A stretch of DNA of 64,000 nucleotides from Haloarcula mannanilytica (GCF_005406125.1 NZ_BIXZ01000005.1:1-64000); one strand, 5' to 3'; positions 1 through 9,936 are shown, counted from the first letter of the stretch. Notes: generated by a model from the sequence alone, not told the origin. Program-made: numbers and translations.

Positions 1-120
1 TGGTTCAAGTACCGGCTTGTGCCTGATCTCTCGTCGCTGAAAGACTACATCTTACGAGGAGTGAACACGATCAGCGAACCAAACATTTGGCCGTATCTTA
101 TCGGTAAAGATTCGACTTAA
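1..120 (+). CDS. 3' end of an unidentified gene (cut by window edge)
   Basis: Frame 1 is open from the left edge to a TAA at 118-120 and would encode the last 39 residues of a protein (starts WFKYRLVPDL, ends YLIGKDST). I do not recognise it. It stops one base before the readable part of the transposase remnant that begins near 122. The ISH3-type N-terminus is missing there, so this ORF may have been cut or joined by a rearrangement. It could also be chance open frame. Confidence 0.3.
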   Translation, partial: WFKYRLVPDLSSLKDYILRGVNTISEPNIWPYLIGKDST

Positions 121-121
121 T

Positions 122-1171
122 CACTATGAGGACATCTACGAGGTTCTCGTCGGCGCTTGCGCCGACGGGACCTCGATATCTGAACTCTGCGAGACCAGTG
201 AAAATTCTCCCCACGAAAACACGGTTCTGTACCACCTCCGCGAAAAATTCGACCTAACGTCGGTTGAACAAGTCGGGAACGCACTTCTGCAAAAGGGCGT
301 TTTAGAGGTGCTTCCCGAGCAGGTGGAAATCGTCGTGGATCTCCACCTGCGTCCCTACTACGGTGACGAAGACGAGACAGATGGCCTCTATCACTCGGAA
401 GCGAAGCGTGGAACTACCGCGTTCCACGCGTATGCGACACTGTACGCGCGTGTGAGAAATTCGATACACGATAGCGGTGCGCCGTCTTGTCGACGGCGAC
501 ACCGCCAGCAATGTCTTGGCTGAGTTTCTTGGCCTCCTCGACGGCCTTGACCTCGGCGTCAAGGCCGTCTATCTTGACCGGGAATTCTACGATAGCAAGT
601 GTCTCACGCTCCTTCAGGCTCACAACTACGCGTACATGATGCCAATTGTCCGATGGGGAAAGACGATCAAGCAGGAACTCTCGGAAGGATGAAGTCGCGT
701 CATCCAACACGAGCTGACAGGGAAACTCGACGGTCACAGCTGGACCATCGATTTCCCGTCTACATCGACTGCACCTACCAAAAATGATGGTACGACGAAC
801 ATGGGGTGGCGCGTCAGCGGCGTAGCCGTGACGCGCCGTTTATCCAGACACCACGAGATGCGCGATACCACTACGCGAAACGCTTCGGTATCGAGGCCAG
901 CTACCGACTCTCCGAACAAAGCATCGTGACGACCACAATACAAGATCCGGTCGTACGGTTGCTGTACGTCGTGGTGAGTCTACTCTTGCAGAATGTCTGG
1001 CGGCACCTCCATTGGGAGTATGTGGCGACGCCCCGCCGTGGCGGGCGTCGCCTCTGGCCATGGTCGTTCCAAGAGTTCATCAACATGCTGTGTCGAGCAG
1101 CGTGGACGGCCCTCGCAGTGCGTCGGGCCGTCCCCGTCAATCGGCCACCTGATGACCGGTTCTACCGGTAA
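122..1171 (+). pseudogene. ISH3-family transposase remnant, multiply broken
   Basis: The translation follows the haloarchaeal ISH3-type (ISH27/ISH51-like) DDE transposase from its N-terminal third to its natural C-terminus (ends PPDDRFYR). Recognisable blocks are LPEQVEIVVDLHLRPYYGD, the LDREFYDS block, and the C-terminal RYHYAKRFGIEASYR block. The frame changes near 461 (frame 2 to frame 3). A nonsense TGA at 690-692 replaces the Trp expected after SEG. The frame changes back near 750, and another TGA lies at 785-787. The first roughly 50 residues are absent. It cannot make active transposase. No clear terminal inverted repeats were identified. Confidence 0.85.
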
Positions 1172-1790
1172 TCACTGATCGAGCACGCCTCTTCAGGAGT
1201 GGCAACGCTGTCTCGGTCGGCGGCTGATAATGGTCTCGGGACGATCTGAAAGCTCATTCTCAGTTCAGGAGGAACAGCGACTCTACTCCTACTTCTCAAA
1301 GAAGGCTATACGGTAGATGGATGATTTATATGCTGGTATCTAAAAACGGCTTAAAAGAGTTTTTTCTAGGTAAATTCGGACGGTATTGAGAAGCTAGAAT
1401 GAAATATTAGTAAGAGGACAGGAACCTCTGAAACCCAATTAGATCGGTGTAAACTTGGATTACGGCTCTTTGAATCGGTTATCTTTTCCTCACCCACTAG
1501 CTTTCAAACCTTCTCTGAGCCATTAATCGCCGCCGACCGCGACAGCTCTATACCCGCTCGGCGAAGATCAACTGTTACAGACAGCTCGTTGGGACAGAAA
1601 AGTAGGCTCAGATAGATTAGCTGGCGACGCATTGTAAGGTACTGAGACTGGTTGTCCGACAGATCTGGAAAGTAGCTACTTAAGTAGTTGCCACGATGAA
1701 ATAAATTACCCATCACTGAACCGTCGCTCGTTTGGACGGTGAAGTAGCAATAACGAAACACTCAAACCGCCTCCACAAAACGCCTACAGC
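1172..1790. other. Gene-poor AT-richer spacer between IS remnant and DUF4330-type gene
   Basis: This stretch has clearly lower GC than the rest of the window and no ORF I trust. A minus-strand 85-codon open frame (1504-1761) has no recognisable family and ordinary rather than acidic composition, so it is probably chance. The part next to 1171 should contain the right end of the decayed ISH3-type element. The part before 1791 should contain the promoter of the next gene, where A/T-rich stretches are visible around 1698-1715. Confidence 0.5.
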
Positions 1791-3206
1791 ATGGCAGATG
1801 GTCGCTCGTCACCCCTCCTCAATGATGAGGGTAGTCTCTTCGGGCTTATTAATATTGTTGATGCACTGGCCGTCCTACTTGTCCTTGCAGTTGTTGTCGC
1901 AGGCGCAGCACTCGTCCTCCAGCCAGACTCGGAGCCACCGGATCGGACAACAACCAACGTCACGCTTGATCTCGGCCCACAGCCACAGTACCTCGTCTCC
2001 GAGATCAACGAAGGCGACACATACAGCCCGAATAGTGACTCCGAACTCACAGTCACGGATGTCCACCTCACCCCACAGGACGACCAGACGCGAGTCATCC
2101 TTCGTACGACAATCGAAGGCCCCACCAGCGGTGACAGTCTCTCGTACTCGGGCGCACCGCTTCGCCTTAGCCGCTCACTGGCTATCGCGACAAGTCGATA
2201 CGAGGTGAGCGGGCAGATACGAGCTGTCAGTGGCGACAACAGCCTTGAAACGGAAACCACAACTGTTGTCCTCCGGGACACGATGGCCACCGCTGAAACC
2301 CGTGCCGTGACCGCTGGCGATGAGATCTGGATCGGTGGCCGGACTGTCGCGACCGTTGAGGATGTGGCTGCGTACGCACGCGAAAACGCCAGCCAACAGA
2401 CCGTCTTCATTGAAGCTGACCTCGAGACATATACACAGCAGGGTCGCCAGCGGTTCGGAAACAGGCAGGTCCGGCCCGGACAGCCAATTACGCTCTCAGC
2501 GGCGGAATACACAATCGACGGGCGTCTCGAACAGGTTGGCAGCGGTCTCCAGCCAACAACTGCCGATGTACTCGTCGAGACGACTGTCAACGCTGAAACA
2601 GCCAACGATATCGCCGCCGGTGACGTAGCGACCGTGGCTGGCCACGACACAGCCGAAATCGAGACTGTCACCACCTACGACACACAGAACCCCGACCGCA
2701 AGCGCGTCCTCGCCGGCCTCGCATTGACGACGCTCGAAGACGGTGACCGCCAGCGGTTCGGAAGCGCATACGTCCAGCGTGGGAATAATATATCCATCTC
2801 GACCGCCAGCTACGAACTCTCCGGCGCTATCGAACGCGTCGGCGCGCTCGAACCGCGTGGCACACTCGGAAATCGGACGGTAACGCTCCGTATGGCCGAC
2901 GTTCGTGAGGATATGGCCAGTGCAATCGAACCCGGCATGACCGAAACCAGTCGCGGCGAAACGATTGCGCGTATCAGCCGCGTTAACACTGAATCATCGG
3001 TCATCATCACGACGGGAGACAACGGCTCAGTCAACGTCGTGGACCATCCGTTCCTGCGTGACGTCACCATCACAGCCGAACTGCAAGTCCGGGAAACGAC
3101 AGGCGGTGTGCAGTTCAAGGGCGAGTCCATCCAGCAGGGGTCGTCGGTTGTGATCAATCTGGAGACGCTCACAATCAAGGCAGATGTGGTGAGTGTTGGC
3201 ACTTAG
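1791..3206 (+). CDS. Membrane-anchored DUF4330-type repeat protein
   Basis: The product has 471 residues. After a short charged N-terminus it has one membrane segment (about 20-43, INIVDALAVLLVLAVVVAG) and then a long extracytoplasmic acidic region, consistent with DUF4330 proteins of haloarchaea. The outer region contains repeated units ending in a pattern like Y-x-hydrophobic-x-G-x-I-x-x-V-G (about residues 137, 239, 342 and the C-terminus), each preceded by Q-x-G-x-x-I, so it is probably a string of small beta domains. The function is unknown. The ATG at 1791 is chosen because the hydrophobic anchor follows directly. It is the only intact gene in the decayed left end. Confidence 0.75.
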   Translation: MADGRSSPLLNDEGSLFGLINIVDALAVLLVLAVVVAGAALVLQPDSEPPDRTTTNVTLDLGPQPQYLVSEINEGDTYSPNSDSELTVTDVHLTPQDDQTRVILRTTIEGPTSGDSLSYSGAPLRLSRSLAIATSRYEVSGQIRAVSGDNSLETETTTVVLRDTMATAETRAVTAGDEIWIGGRTVATVEDVAAYARENASQQTVFIEADLETYTQQGRQRFGNRQVRPGQPITLSAAEYTIDGRLEQVGSGLQPTTADVLVETTVNAETANDIAAGDVATVAGHDTAEIETVTTYDTQNPDRKRVLAGLALTTLEDGDRQRFGSAYVQRGNNISISTASYELSGAIERVGALEPRGTLGNRTVTLRMADVREDMASAIEPGMTETSRGETIARISRVNTESSVIITTGDNGSVNVVDHPFLRDVTITAELQVRETTGGVQFKGESIQQGSSVVINLETLTIKADVVSVGT

Positions 3207-3255
3207 GCGACTCCGAAAACGATGTTATCGTCCACTCGAATGGATACGCAGTTGG

Positions 3256-3761
3256 ATGGTTAGCGTGTCCGGAACAGTAGACCCCGCTGAAAACTGTGGT
3301 AAAACCGATATTACCAGCGAGTTACAAATCATCAGTGCCGGGCGAGCGATCGGTGCTTGGACAGCTAGCGTTATCAAAGGCTCATTTTGCTACCGGTGGC
3401 TCACGAAAGAGCCAGAGCCGGAGGTAATCGTCATTGACCTCCGAGAGTCCTACACGGCGGGCCACTCATCGCACTACTAGACCGGCTCATCCCACATATC
3501 GAGCAAGCGTCGCAACACTCACGTGGCGGGACGGCCGTCCGAAGTGCGTACAAGCAACTACAAGAGAACGTGCTCGAATCACTTTCCGAGACCCGTGGGT
3601 ACGAACTCGTAGCCACTATGTTGGCACCACCGGAGCCACTGGAACACAGCAACAAACAACCGACGATTCGGCGTCGGACAAAGACGAACCTCATTCCACA
3701 GTCACGCTCTTCACCAGATTGCGGGGCTTGTCGATGTTCCGGCCCAGCAGCGCGGCTGTGT
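3256..3761 (+). pseudogene. Frameshifted conserved haloarchaeal hypothetical gene
   Basis: Frame 1 from the ATG at 3256 gives a plausible protein including WLTKEPEPEVIVIDLRES. It runs to a stop at 3478-3480 with a nonsense tail. Shifting frame near 3458 restores a sensible continuation (PLIALLDRLIPHIEQ, then ENVLESLSETRGYELVATML). A second shift near 3660 restores an acidic haloarchaeal tail (DDSASDKDEPH). I recall similar haloarchaeal proteins of unknown function with the E-T-Y-T-V-G-P motif at the first break. Two indels mean it is broken, unless the assembly is wrong. Its end overlaps the antisense glmS remnant. Confidence 0.6.
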
Positions 3762-4393
3762 GATACGACACTAGCTGCAGATGCGTGTTTACCAGCACCG
3801 CAGCGGCCCGTGGATGCATTTCTGGAATCTCCAGAACGTGGTCAGCGTAGCGTTCCACGTCGCTTTGCCCGTCGGTAATCGCAACCACCGGGGCGTCCCG
3901 TGCCTCGACCTCTTTGAAGTTCCCGATTGTCTTGCGGGCGCGCTTGTCGTCACCGGTCACGATAGCGAACGCAGGCATGTTCTCGGTCACCGGCACCACT
4001 GGCTCCTGGTAGCCGCAGGCGATGAAGAAGTAGGCGGTGGCGTCCTAGTACAGTTTAGCCACCTCTTGGGCGATGGATTCATCAAAAACCCCCTGTGACC
4101 GGGCGGGTCACGGAGTACGCTGATGGCCTGCCGGGCGTCGCCAGTCAAGGATATCTTGAGTGCAAGGGGGGTTCAGCGCAGCTAGCTGTGAGGAGAAGGC
4201 CTTGGTCGTAGCGACGCCAATCTCCGGATCGGCACGGATACACGCGTGGCCGCAGTCGCGGGCCACAGTGGAGCCGACGACGCTTCTCACGACCAGCGTT
4301 CACGCGCCGCGGCTGCGAGCGGGCCGATGTGATGAGCGTATCGAGGGTCTTGTCGCCGCGACCGACACAGCCAATAATCACACACGTTAGCAT
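3691..4393 (-). pseudogene. glmS: glmS remnant (3' part of glutamine-fructose-6-phosphate aminotransferase)
   Basis: The last 102 codons (3999 to 3691) read as the SIS-domain end of GlmS, finishing with the family signature IDKPRNL-x-KSVTVE. Upstream in other frames lie further pieces: VVGSTVARDC, then DPEIGVATTKAFSSQLAALN (about 4290-4180), and a diverged KTLDTLI piece near 4350. In-frame stops, frame changes and a deletion of the block between YFFIACGY and PVTENMPAFAI show decay. The glutaminase half is absent. GlmS makes glucosamine-6-phosphate, so an intact copy is expected elsewhere. Confidence 0.8.
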
Positions 4394-4446
4394 ACCTCTT
4401 CTGATGAGAGAAGATTGAAACCATCGCGGTCGCTCAGGGACGCAGC

Positions 4447-4462
4447 GAATTAAAAGAAGTGT
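4447..4462 (-). terminator. T-rich terminator candidate after secY
   Basis: Read on the minus strand, a T-rich tract (CTTCTTTTAATT) lies about 20 nt after the secY stop codon. Short T tracts are typical archaeal termination signals. It sits at the end of the ribosomal protein operon. The call is by position and composition only. Confidence 0.4.
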
Positions 4463-4477
4463 AGATACTCGACCGTT

Positions 4478-5941
4478 CTACCCGAACATCTGGCGCATCA
4501 TCGGATGCATCTCCATGAGCTGTTCCTCAGCGATTTCCTCGTACAGCTTGTACGTAATGGAGACCGTCAGCAGCAGCCCGGTACCGGAGACGCCGCCGAT
4601 GGTACCCAGCATGTTGGCCATAACAGCCAATAAACCAACCAAGGCCCCACCGATAACGGTCACCTGCGGAATGTACCGCTCGAGGACTTTCTCGATGACG
4701 CCGACGTTCTGTCGGAAGCCGGGAATCTGCATCCCGGAGTTGTGGATCTGCTTGGCAGTGGCTTCCGGGCCCATGTCGGTGGTTTCGACCCAGAAGACGG
4801 CGAAGATCGCGCCGCCGACCAGCATGACGAACAGGTCGATGCCGACGCGGGTCAGGATCTGCCAGATCGGTTGGGTAGTCCCTTCGAGCCACCACATCCA
4901 GTCGGCACGGCTCTGGACGGGGGCGAGGAAGTAGAACAGGCCACCGGTCGGCTGGCCGTTGGCGTACGTGCCGAGGAACGCAGGCATCGAATCCAGCTGG
5001 GCGTTCAGGATCCGGCCCAGGAACTGAATGTTCGCCTGCAGCGCCCGGACGAGGATCATCGGTAGAACACTCGCGTAGATGAGTTTGACCGGGAACCGGC
5101 CCCGGGCGCCTTTCACGCGGGCGTTCGACAGCGGGATCTCGACACGGACCGACTCGGCATAGACGACCACCGAGAAGATCAGGAGCGTCGTGAACAGCCC
5201 CAGCAGTTCGCCCTGGAGCAACACCGTCTGAAGGCCATCAGCAGCAAGCACTGGCCCGGTACCGCGCTGGCCGGTGATGAACAGGTACCAGGTGTAGATG
5301 ATCCCTTCGCTGTTGCCGATAAACGGCGCCGTCAGGACGCCCCCGACGAGCCGCTGGCTCACGCCGGCGACGATGAACAGGCCGATACCGGAGCCGACGC
5401 CCCACTTGGAGATGACCTCGTCCATGAACAGGATGAGGACACCGCCGACGAACATCTGGGCGAAGATGAGCCACTGGACACCGAACGTCCCGATACCCAG
5501 GGAACTCGCGACGGCCGTGTCTGCCGGCAGGAAGCCGCCGGCAAACACCATCGGGAGCCCGGTCAGGCAGATCATCACGAGCACCAGCAGCTTCTGGAGC
5601 CCCTGATAGAGGATCTGGTCACGCGGGTCATCCTGGGTGTTCAGCCCGAGCAGGTCCGCGCCACCGAGGAGCTGTAACACGATGGACGCCGTAACGATCG
5701 GACCGATACCCAGCTGCATGATGCTCCCCTGGCCCGAAGCCAGAATCGATGAGAAGCGCCCGAACACCTGTTGGCTGGCGTCGATGTCCAGCCCGAACAG
5801 TTTCACGTTCGTCAGGAAGAAATACAGCAAGAGCACGCCTCCTGTCCAGGTGAGCTTGCGCTTGAACGGGACGTGTCCGTCCGGCCGCTGGACTGCGGGC
5901 ATCCGGACAAGCAGTGGTTCGGCGGTGTCCTTCCAGCTCAT
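4478..5941 (-). CDS. secY: Preprotein translocase subunit SecY
   Basis: This 487-residue protein is the pore-forming subunit of the Sec translocon, which moves proteins across or into the cell membrane with SecE and Sec61beta. It begins MSWKDTAEPLLVRMPAVQ, has about ten hydrophobic segments, and ends LMEMHPMMRQMFG, as haloarchaeal SecY does. Length matches the family. The gene starts 6 nt after the uL15 stop and is the last gene of the spc part of the operon. Confidence 0.97.
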   Translation of the reverse strand: MSWKDTAEPLLVRMPAVQRPDGHVPFKRKLTWTGGVLLLYFFLTNVKLFGLDIDASQQVFGRFSSILASGQGSIMQLGIGPIVTASIVLQLLGGADLLGLNTQDDPRDQILYQGLQKLLVLVMICLTGLPMVFAGGFLPADTAVASSLGIGTFGVQWLIFAQMFVGGVLILFMDEVISKWGVGSGIGLFIVAGVSQRLVGGVLTAPFIGNSEGIIYTWYLFITGQRGTGPVLAADGLQTVLLQGELLGLFTTLLIFSVVVYAESVRVEIPLSNARVKGARGRFPVKLIYASVLPMILVRALQANIQFLGRILNAQLDSMPAFLGTYANGQPTGGLFYFLAPVQSRADWMWWLEGTTQPIWQILTRVGIDLFVMLVGGAIFAVFWVETTDMGPEATAKQIHNSGMQIPGFRQNVGVIEKVLERYIPQVTVIGGALVGLLAVMANMLGTIGGVSGTGLLLTVSITYKLYEEIAEEQLMEMHPMMRQMFG

Positions 5942-5947
5942 TGGTCG

Positions 5948-6439
5948 TTATTCCTCGTCCGCGTCGTCGTCTGTCTCGGCCTCGGCCTGGCGCTCCTCGC
6001 CGAGGTCGGTCAGTTCGACGCTCCCGCCTGCGGCTTCGACCTTCTCGCGAGCGGTCTCGGAGAAGTCGTCGGCGACGAGCGTGAGTTCGTGGCGAACCTG
6101 GCCGGCACCGAGGACCTTCACGTAGTCGGCGTCGTCGGCGTCGTCGACGATGTCACGCACGTCGACTCGGAAGCCGCCGTCCTCGACTTCGGCAACGTCC
6201 TCGGCGGCCAGCAGCGTGACATCCTCGTCGATCTCGCGAACGTCGATAGTAGCGGCCTCTTCCTGCACCTTCTGCGGGCGCTTGAAGCCGCTCTTGCCAA
6301 GCGGTTCGTAGTTGTGGAACTCGTGTTTGTCACGGCCTGCGGCACCGCGGCCACCGCGGTGGCCGGCACCGCGGTTGTTCTTGTGTGAACCGCCGCCGTG
6401 CGTGCGCGAACCGCGCTGTCGTTTCTTTTTACTCGTCAT
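5948..6439 (-). CDS. rpl15: 50S ribosomal protein uL15
   Basis: This 163-residue protein has a basic, glycine-rich N-terminus (RGSRTHGGGSHKNNRG, HRGGRG) that reaches into 23S rRNA, and an acidic C-terminal tail (DDDADEE) typical of halophiles. The ATG at 6439 is chosen because its A is shared with the TAA of uL30 (TAATG) and the family starts MTSKKKRQRGS. A longer upstream open frame is only readthrough of the uL30 region. Confidence 0.97.
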   Translation of the reverse strand: MTSKKKRQRGSRTHGGGSHKNNRGAGHRGGRGAAGRDKHEFHNYEPLGKSGFKRPQKVQEEAATIDVREIDEDVTLLAAEDVAEVEDGGFRVDVRDIVDDADDADYVKVLGAGQVRHELTLVADDFSETAREKVEAAGGSVELTDLGEERQAEAETDDDADEE

Positions 6440-6903
6440 TATCGCATCGCCTCCAGGAGTTCGTCGATACTCTCGGTGTCGTGTTTCCCGAGTTGCCCGC
6501 CCTCCTTGACGGGGTGTTTGACGCCGTCGTGGCCGCCGCGTGGCGGGTGGAGACGGAGCGTCGGGGACAGTCCCTGCTCGCGCAGCGTTGTCTCCTCGGA
6601 GAGGAGCGCAAATGCGAGCCCGGAGATGTCGTCGTAATCCGTGTTCTCGGCGACCCACTCGTCGTCCACGTCGGCGTCGCCCTCAAGGGGCTCGGCGCGC
6701 GTCTCCAGGATTGTCTCCAGGGTCTCCTGGCTCGGCTCGCCGAAGGCGACGAAGTCGTTGACCTTCGTCACCATGCCGCGGTAGGCGTCCGTCTCGGGGA
6801 CGAGCGTGCAGTGGTTCACGTGGTGGATGTTGAGCATCTCCAGGGTGTCCTGGATGTCGCCGTGCATGTTGACTTCGCCACGGAGCTGGACGAGCGCGTG
6901 CAT
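6439..6903 (-). CDS. rpl30: 50S ribosomal protein uL30
   Basis: This 154-residue archaeal-length uL30 starts [13 protein letters not shown] and ends LGKHDTESIDELLEAMR. A GTG lies one codon upstream, but the ATG at 6903 matches the known Haloarcula start and overlaps the uS5 stop by one base (TGATG), suggesting translational coupling. Confidence 0.96.
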   Translation of the reverse strand: MHALVQLRGEVNMHGDIQDTLEMLNIHHVNHCTLVPETDAYRGMVTKVNDFVAFGEPSQETLETILETRAEPLEGDADVDDEWVAENTDYDDISGLAFALLSEETTLREQGLSPTLRLHPPRGGHDGVKHPVKEGGQLGKHDTESIDELLEAMR

Positions 6904-7541
6904 CACTCGATCACCTCTCGTTTCTCGAAGGTTCGTTCGGGGACCCGCGCCTGGGCCGTGTTCTCGAGGGCGTTGAACGTCGCCTTCGCGAAGTTGACCG
7001 TGGTGCGCGTGTTCCCGCTACTGCGTGTCCAGATGTCTTCGATGCCGGCGAGTTCGAGCACCTTGCGGACGGTCTCTCCGCCCGCCAGGCCCAGCCCGCG
7101 TGGGGCCGGCTGGAGCTCGACCTCGACGCTCCCGGCCTTGCCCTTGGTGCGCAGCGCAACCGTGTGCGGACGGCCACAGCCACACTCCCAGGAGCCACAG
7201 CCACGGGAAACGTCGATGATGTTGAGCTTCGCGATGTCGATTGCTTTCTGGATGGCACCGCCGACCTGGTCGTCACGCCCCTCGGCGTAGCCGATGAGGC
7301 CGTCGCGGTTGCCAACGGCGACCACGCAGCGGAACTTCACGCGGCGGCCGGAGTCTGTCATCCGCTGGACCATGTTGATGTCCAGCACCTCGTCTTCCAG
7401 GTCGGGAACGAGCTGGTCGACGATTTCCGATTCTTTCAGCGGGAGCCCGGAGTTCAGCGCCTCCTGCATGGAGTCGATTTCGCCCTCGACAACCTGCTTG
7501 CCGAGGCGTGTCCGTGGTTCCCATCCGTTGTTAGCACTCAT
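6903..7541 (-). CDS. rps5: 30S ribosomal protein uS5
   Basis: This 212-residue protein has the S5 double-stranded-RNA-binding fold ([12 protein letters not shown]) and the C-terminal domain with [19 protein letters not shown] and [21 protein letters not shown]5 sits near the mRNA entry channel and affects decoding accuracy. The start overlaps the uL18 stop by 4 nt (ATGA). Confidence 0.97.
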   Translation of the reverse strand: MSANNGWEPRTRLGKQVVEGEIDSMQEALNSGLPLKESEIVDQLVPDLEDEVLDINMVQRMTDSGRRVKFRCVVAVGNRDGLIGYAEGRDDQVGGAIQKAIDIAKLNIIDVSRGCGSWECGCGRPHTVALRTKGKAGSVEVELQPAPRGLGLAGGETVRKVLELAGIEDIWTRSSGNTRTTVNFAKATFNALENTAQARVPERTFEKREVIE

Positions 7542-8101
7542 AGTTCGATGTCACCGTCCAGTAGGGTCTCTCGGAGCTCGTCGAAATGCTCCGGGAGGTC
7601 TGCAGCGTCGAATTCGCCGCTGTACAGCGGCTCGTCGAGCTGCTCGTCGTACTCGGCGATGTGGGCACCGCGCGTGCGCTGCCAGTCGGCGAGTACGTCG
7701 TCGTTGTGTGGGATGTCCAGGCCGGCGTCGATTGCGCCTTCCTGTATTGCGAATACTTTGCTTCCGGGTGTCGGGCTGTTGAGTCCGATGTCGAGCACTG
7801 CTTCCTCGATACCCGCTTCTTTCGCGCGAAGCCCGGCGAGCAGACCGGTGAGGTACGCCGAGGGCATGTTGCCCGTCGGAGCCTCCCAGCCGTACTCGGC
7901 GAGGTCGCTCGAATGAGCGGACGCGAGGGTGTCGTCGCCGTTGGGGCCAAGCGTCACCAGCTGCGCCCTGACGTGTTTATTGCTCTTTCGAGCAACGAGA
8001 CGTGGCTTGCCGGATTTCAACAGGCGCAACCGCTGATGGTAATCGGTTCTGGCCTCGCGGCGTCGCCGCATCGGTACTTTGTATCGTGGTCCTGTCGCCA
8101 T
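7538..8101 (-). CDS. rpl18: 50S ribosomal protein uL18
   Basis: This 187-residue archaeal L18 (starts [20 protein letters not shown]) binds 5S rRNA together with uL5. The basic N-terminus and the block [12 protein letters not shown] fit the family. The start codon overlaps the eL19 stop by one base. Confidence 0.97.
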   Translation of the reverse strand: MATGPRYKVPMRRRREARTDYHQRLRLLKSGKPRLVARKSNKHVRAQLVTLGPNGDDTLASAHSSDLAEYGWEAPTGNMPSAYLTGLLAGLRAKEAGIEEAVLDIGLNSPTPGSKVFAIQEGAIDAGLDIPHNDDVLADWQRTRGAHIAEYDEQLDEPLYSGEFDAADLPEHFDELRETLLDGDIEL

Positions 8102-8550
8102 TATGCGTCACCGTGGTTTGCGTCGATGTAACGTTCGAGATCGGCAACGCTGTCGAACTCGCCACCGCCGGCCTTGTCGTACAGGTCGCGGTACTGCGAA
8201 CTCGAAAGCGTTCCCTCGTCACGCAGCTCGCGCAGCTTCGTCCGCTGTGCGCGGATGCGTGACTCCCAGTCCTCCTTGGAGTTCTGCCGTGCGCCTGCCT
8301 TGCCCTTCCGGGAACCGGCTCCCTTCTGGTGGCCGTACGCACGCTTCTTCTGGCGCTCCCGGGCGCGTCCACGGGAGTTGCCTTTCTTGTCTTTCGCCTG
8401 AATGGCGCCCTCATCAACCAGTTCGCGAACGTCCTCGCGGGTAATCGCGTCGGCGATGTCGCCCTGTCGCTCGGGGTTGAACCAGACGCGGTTCTTACCG
8501 ACATCGAGCACGTCAGCCGCGAGTCGCTTCTGTGCGGAGAGATCAGTCAT
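8101..8550 (-). CDS. rpl19e: 50S ribosomal protein eL19
   Basis: This 149-residue archaeal/eukaryal-type L19 ([15 protein letters not shown]) has a long basic middle (RGRARERQKKRAYGHQKGAGSRKG) that forms extended helices in 23S rRNA. The ATG at 8550 overlaps the eL32 stop (TGATG). A GTG one codon upstream is less likely. Confidence 0.96.
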   Translation of the reverse strand: MTDLSAQKRLAADVLDVGKNRVWFNPERQGDIADAITREDVRELVDEGAIQAKDKKGNSRGRARERQKKRAYGHQKGAGSRKGKAGARQNSKEDWESRIRAQRTKLRELRDEGTLSSSQYRDLYDKAGGGEFDSVADLERYIDANHGDA

Positions 8551-9398
8551 CACTCACTCACCTCGACTTCGACGTAGGTGGGGTTGAGCACGCGGATACC
8601 CGCGTCCTCGGCTTCCTCTTCGATTCGCTCGCGCTTGCGAGCGCCGACCTTCGAGGCGATACGGACGGCTTCCGTGTCCCCGTCGACGCCTTCGAGATCG
8701 TCCACGTTGTGCACGCGGACCTCCTCGAAGCCGGAGGGGTGCTTGCCCCGCACCGCTGTCGGCGAGCGGAAGCCCGCCTCGACCGTGTCGCCCTTGCCCT
8801 TCATGCCGCGGCGCTGCTTCGAAAGCTGGCCGCGCGGGCGTCGCCACGAGGTCGAGACGCGCTTTTTCTTGTGGTGGTCCTGACGGTTGAACTGCGGCTT
8901 GCCGACCCGGTGTCGCTGGGTCAACAGTCGCGCGTCCTCATCCGAGAGGTCCGGCGTCTTGTCAGTGAGCCCGCGGGCCTGGAGTTCCGTCTCCACGTCC
9001 TCGTCGGGCGCTTCCTCGCCGCCTTCCTCTTCGACTTCGGCTTCGGTCTCGGACTCGACTTCGAGTCCGCCGACATCGGCCTTGATACGGGCCGCCAGCG
9101 CGTTCCCGATACCGCTGACATCGGCGAGCGCGGACTGATCGGCGCCGCGGACGGCGTCGACATCCTCGAAGCCGGCCTCGCGGAGCGATTCCGCCTTGGA
9201 TGGGCCGACACCGCTGATGTCGGTCAGTTCGGTGTACTCGTCTTCTTCGGCTTCCTCGGCCACCTGGTCGGGATCCTCGGCAGGCTCGCCGTCGTGTGGC
9301 TGCTCGGACTCGATGTCCGCCTCGGGCGCGTCGCCCTGCGGAAGCCCTTCCTCGTTGGCGTCGGCGTCACTGCTCGTGTTATCTGGGTTGTCCGCCAT
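8550..9398 (-). CDS. rpl32e: 50S ribosomal protein eL32 with N-terminal HhH domain
   Basis: The protein has 282 residues, much longer than non-halophile eL32 (about 130). The ribosomal part is the C-terminal half ([23 protein letters not shown], then [17 protein letters not shown]). The N-terminal part is an acidic linker, then a helix-hairpin-helix unit with [19 protein letters not shown] and [18 protein letters not shown] (about residues 57-110), then another acidic stretch. HhH units usually bind nucleic acid without sequence preference. Haloarchaeal eL32 proteins are known to carry such an extension, and this one seems longer than the H. marismortui form I remember. Confidence 0.95.
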   Translation of the reverse strand: MADNPDNTSSDADANEEGLPQGDAPEADIESEQPHDGEPAEDPDQVAEEAEEDEYTELTDISGVGPSKAESLREAGFEDVDAVRGADQSALADVSGIGNALAARIKADVGGLEVESETEAEVEEEGGEEAPDEDVETELQARGLTDKTPDLSDEDARLLTQRHRVGKPQFNRQDHHKKKRVSTSWRRPRGQLSKQRRGMKGKGDTVEAGFRSPTAVRGKHPSGFEEVRVHNVDDLEGVDGDTEAVRIASKVGARKRERIEEEAEDAGIRVLNPTYVEVEVSE

Positions 9399-9934
9399 CA
9401 GGCGTCACCTCGGTTCGGTTTGCGGGTGATGTACACCCCGTCCTGGAACACGCGCACGTCCTTGTCGTTGATGCGCGTGAGCTGTTCGATGTCCGCGGCG
9501 GTCTGGCCGACGGCCTCGATATCGGGGCCGCTGATGGTCAGTTCCTCGCCGTCGATCTCGACATCCGTGTCGCCGTGGATCGTCGTGCGGCGGGGGGCCT
9601 TCTCGCCCAGAAAGTTCTCGATGACGACCTCGTCACCCTCGACGTTGACCTGCATCGGGAAGTGAGAGTAAAAGACTTCCATCCCGTACTCCCAGCCCTC
9701 GGTCACGCCGTGGAACATGTTCTCGATGTGGCTCTGGAAGGTACCGATCGTCGACATCGTCTTGGCGTTGTCCTCATCTGATTCGATGACGACCGTGTCG
9801 CCGTCGACGGACACGTCGATGTCAGGGTACCAGAGCCGACGCGTGACGCTGCCGTTGTCCCCCTCGACAGTGATGTCGAGATGGTCCTGCTCGGCGTCCA
9901 CGTCCTCCGGAATCTCCAGTTCTACTCGTGGCAT
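9398..9934 (-). CDS. rpl6: 50S ribosomal protein uL6
   Basis: This 178-residue L6 ([20 protein letters not shown]) consists of two similar alpha/beta domains and lies near the factor-binding site and the sarcin-ricin loop. The C-terminus ends [20 protein letters not shown]. The stop overlaps the eL32 ATG by one base. Confidence 0.97.
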   Translation of the reverse strand: MPRVELEIPEDVDAEQDHLDITVEGDNGSVTRRLWYPDIDVSVDGDTVVIESDEDNAKTMSTIGTFQSHIENMFHGVTEGWEYGMEVFYSHFPMQVNVEGDEVVIENFLGEKAPRRTTIHGDTDVEIDGEELTISGPDIEAVGQTAADIEQLTRINDKDVRVFQDGVYITRKPNRGDA

Positions 9935-9936
9935 TG

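Noticed and set aside
1504-1761. 85-codon minus-strand frame before the DUF4330-type gene
   Set aside because: No family, not acidic, lies in an AT-rich spacer and would leave little room for a promoter.
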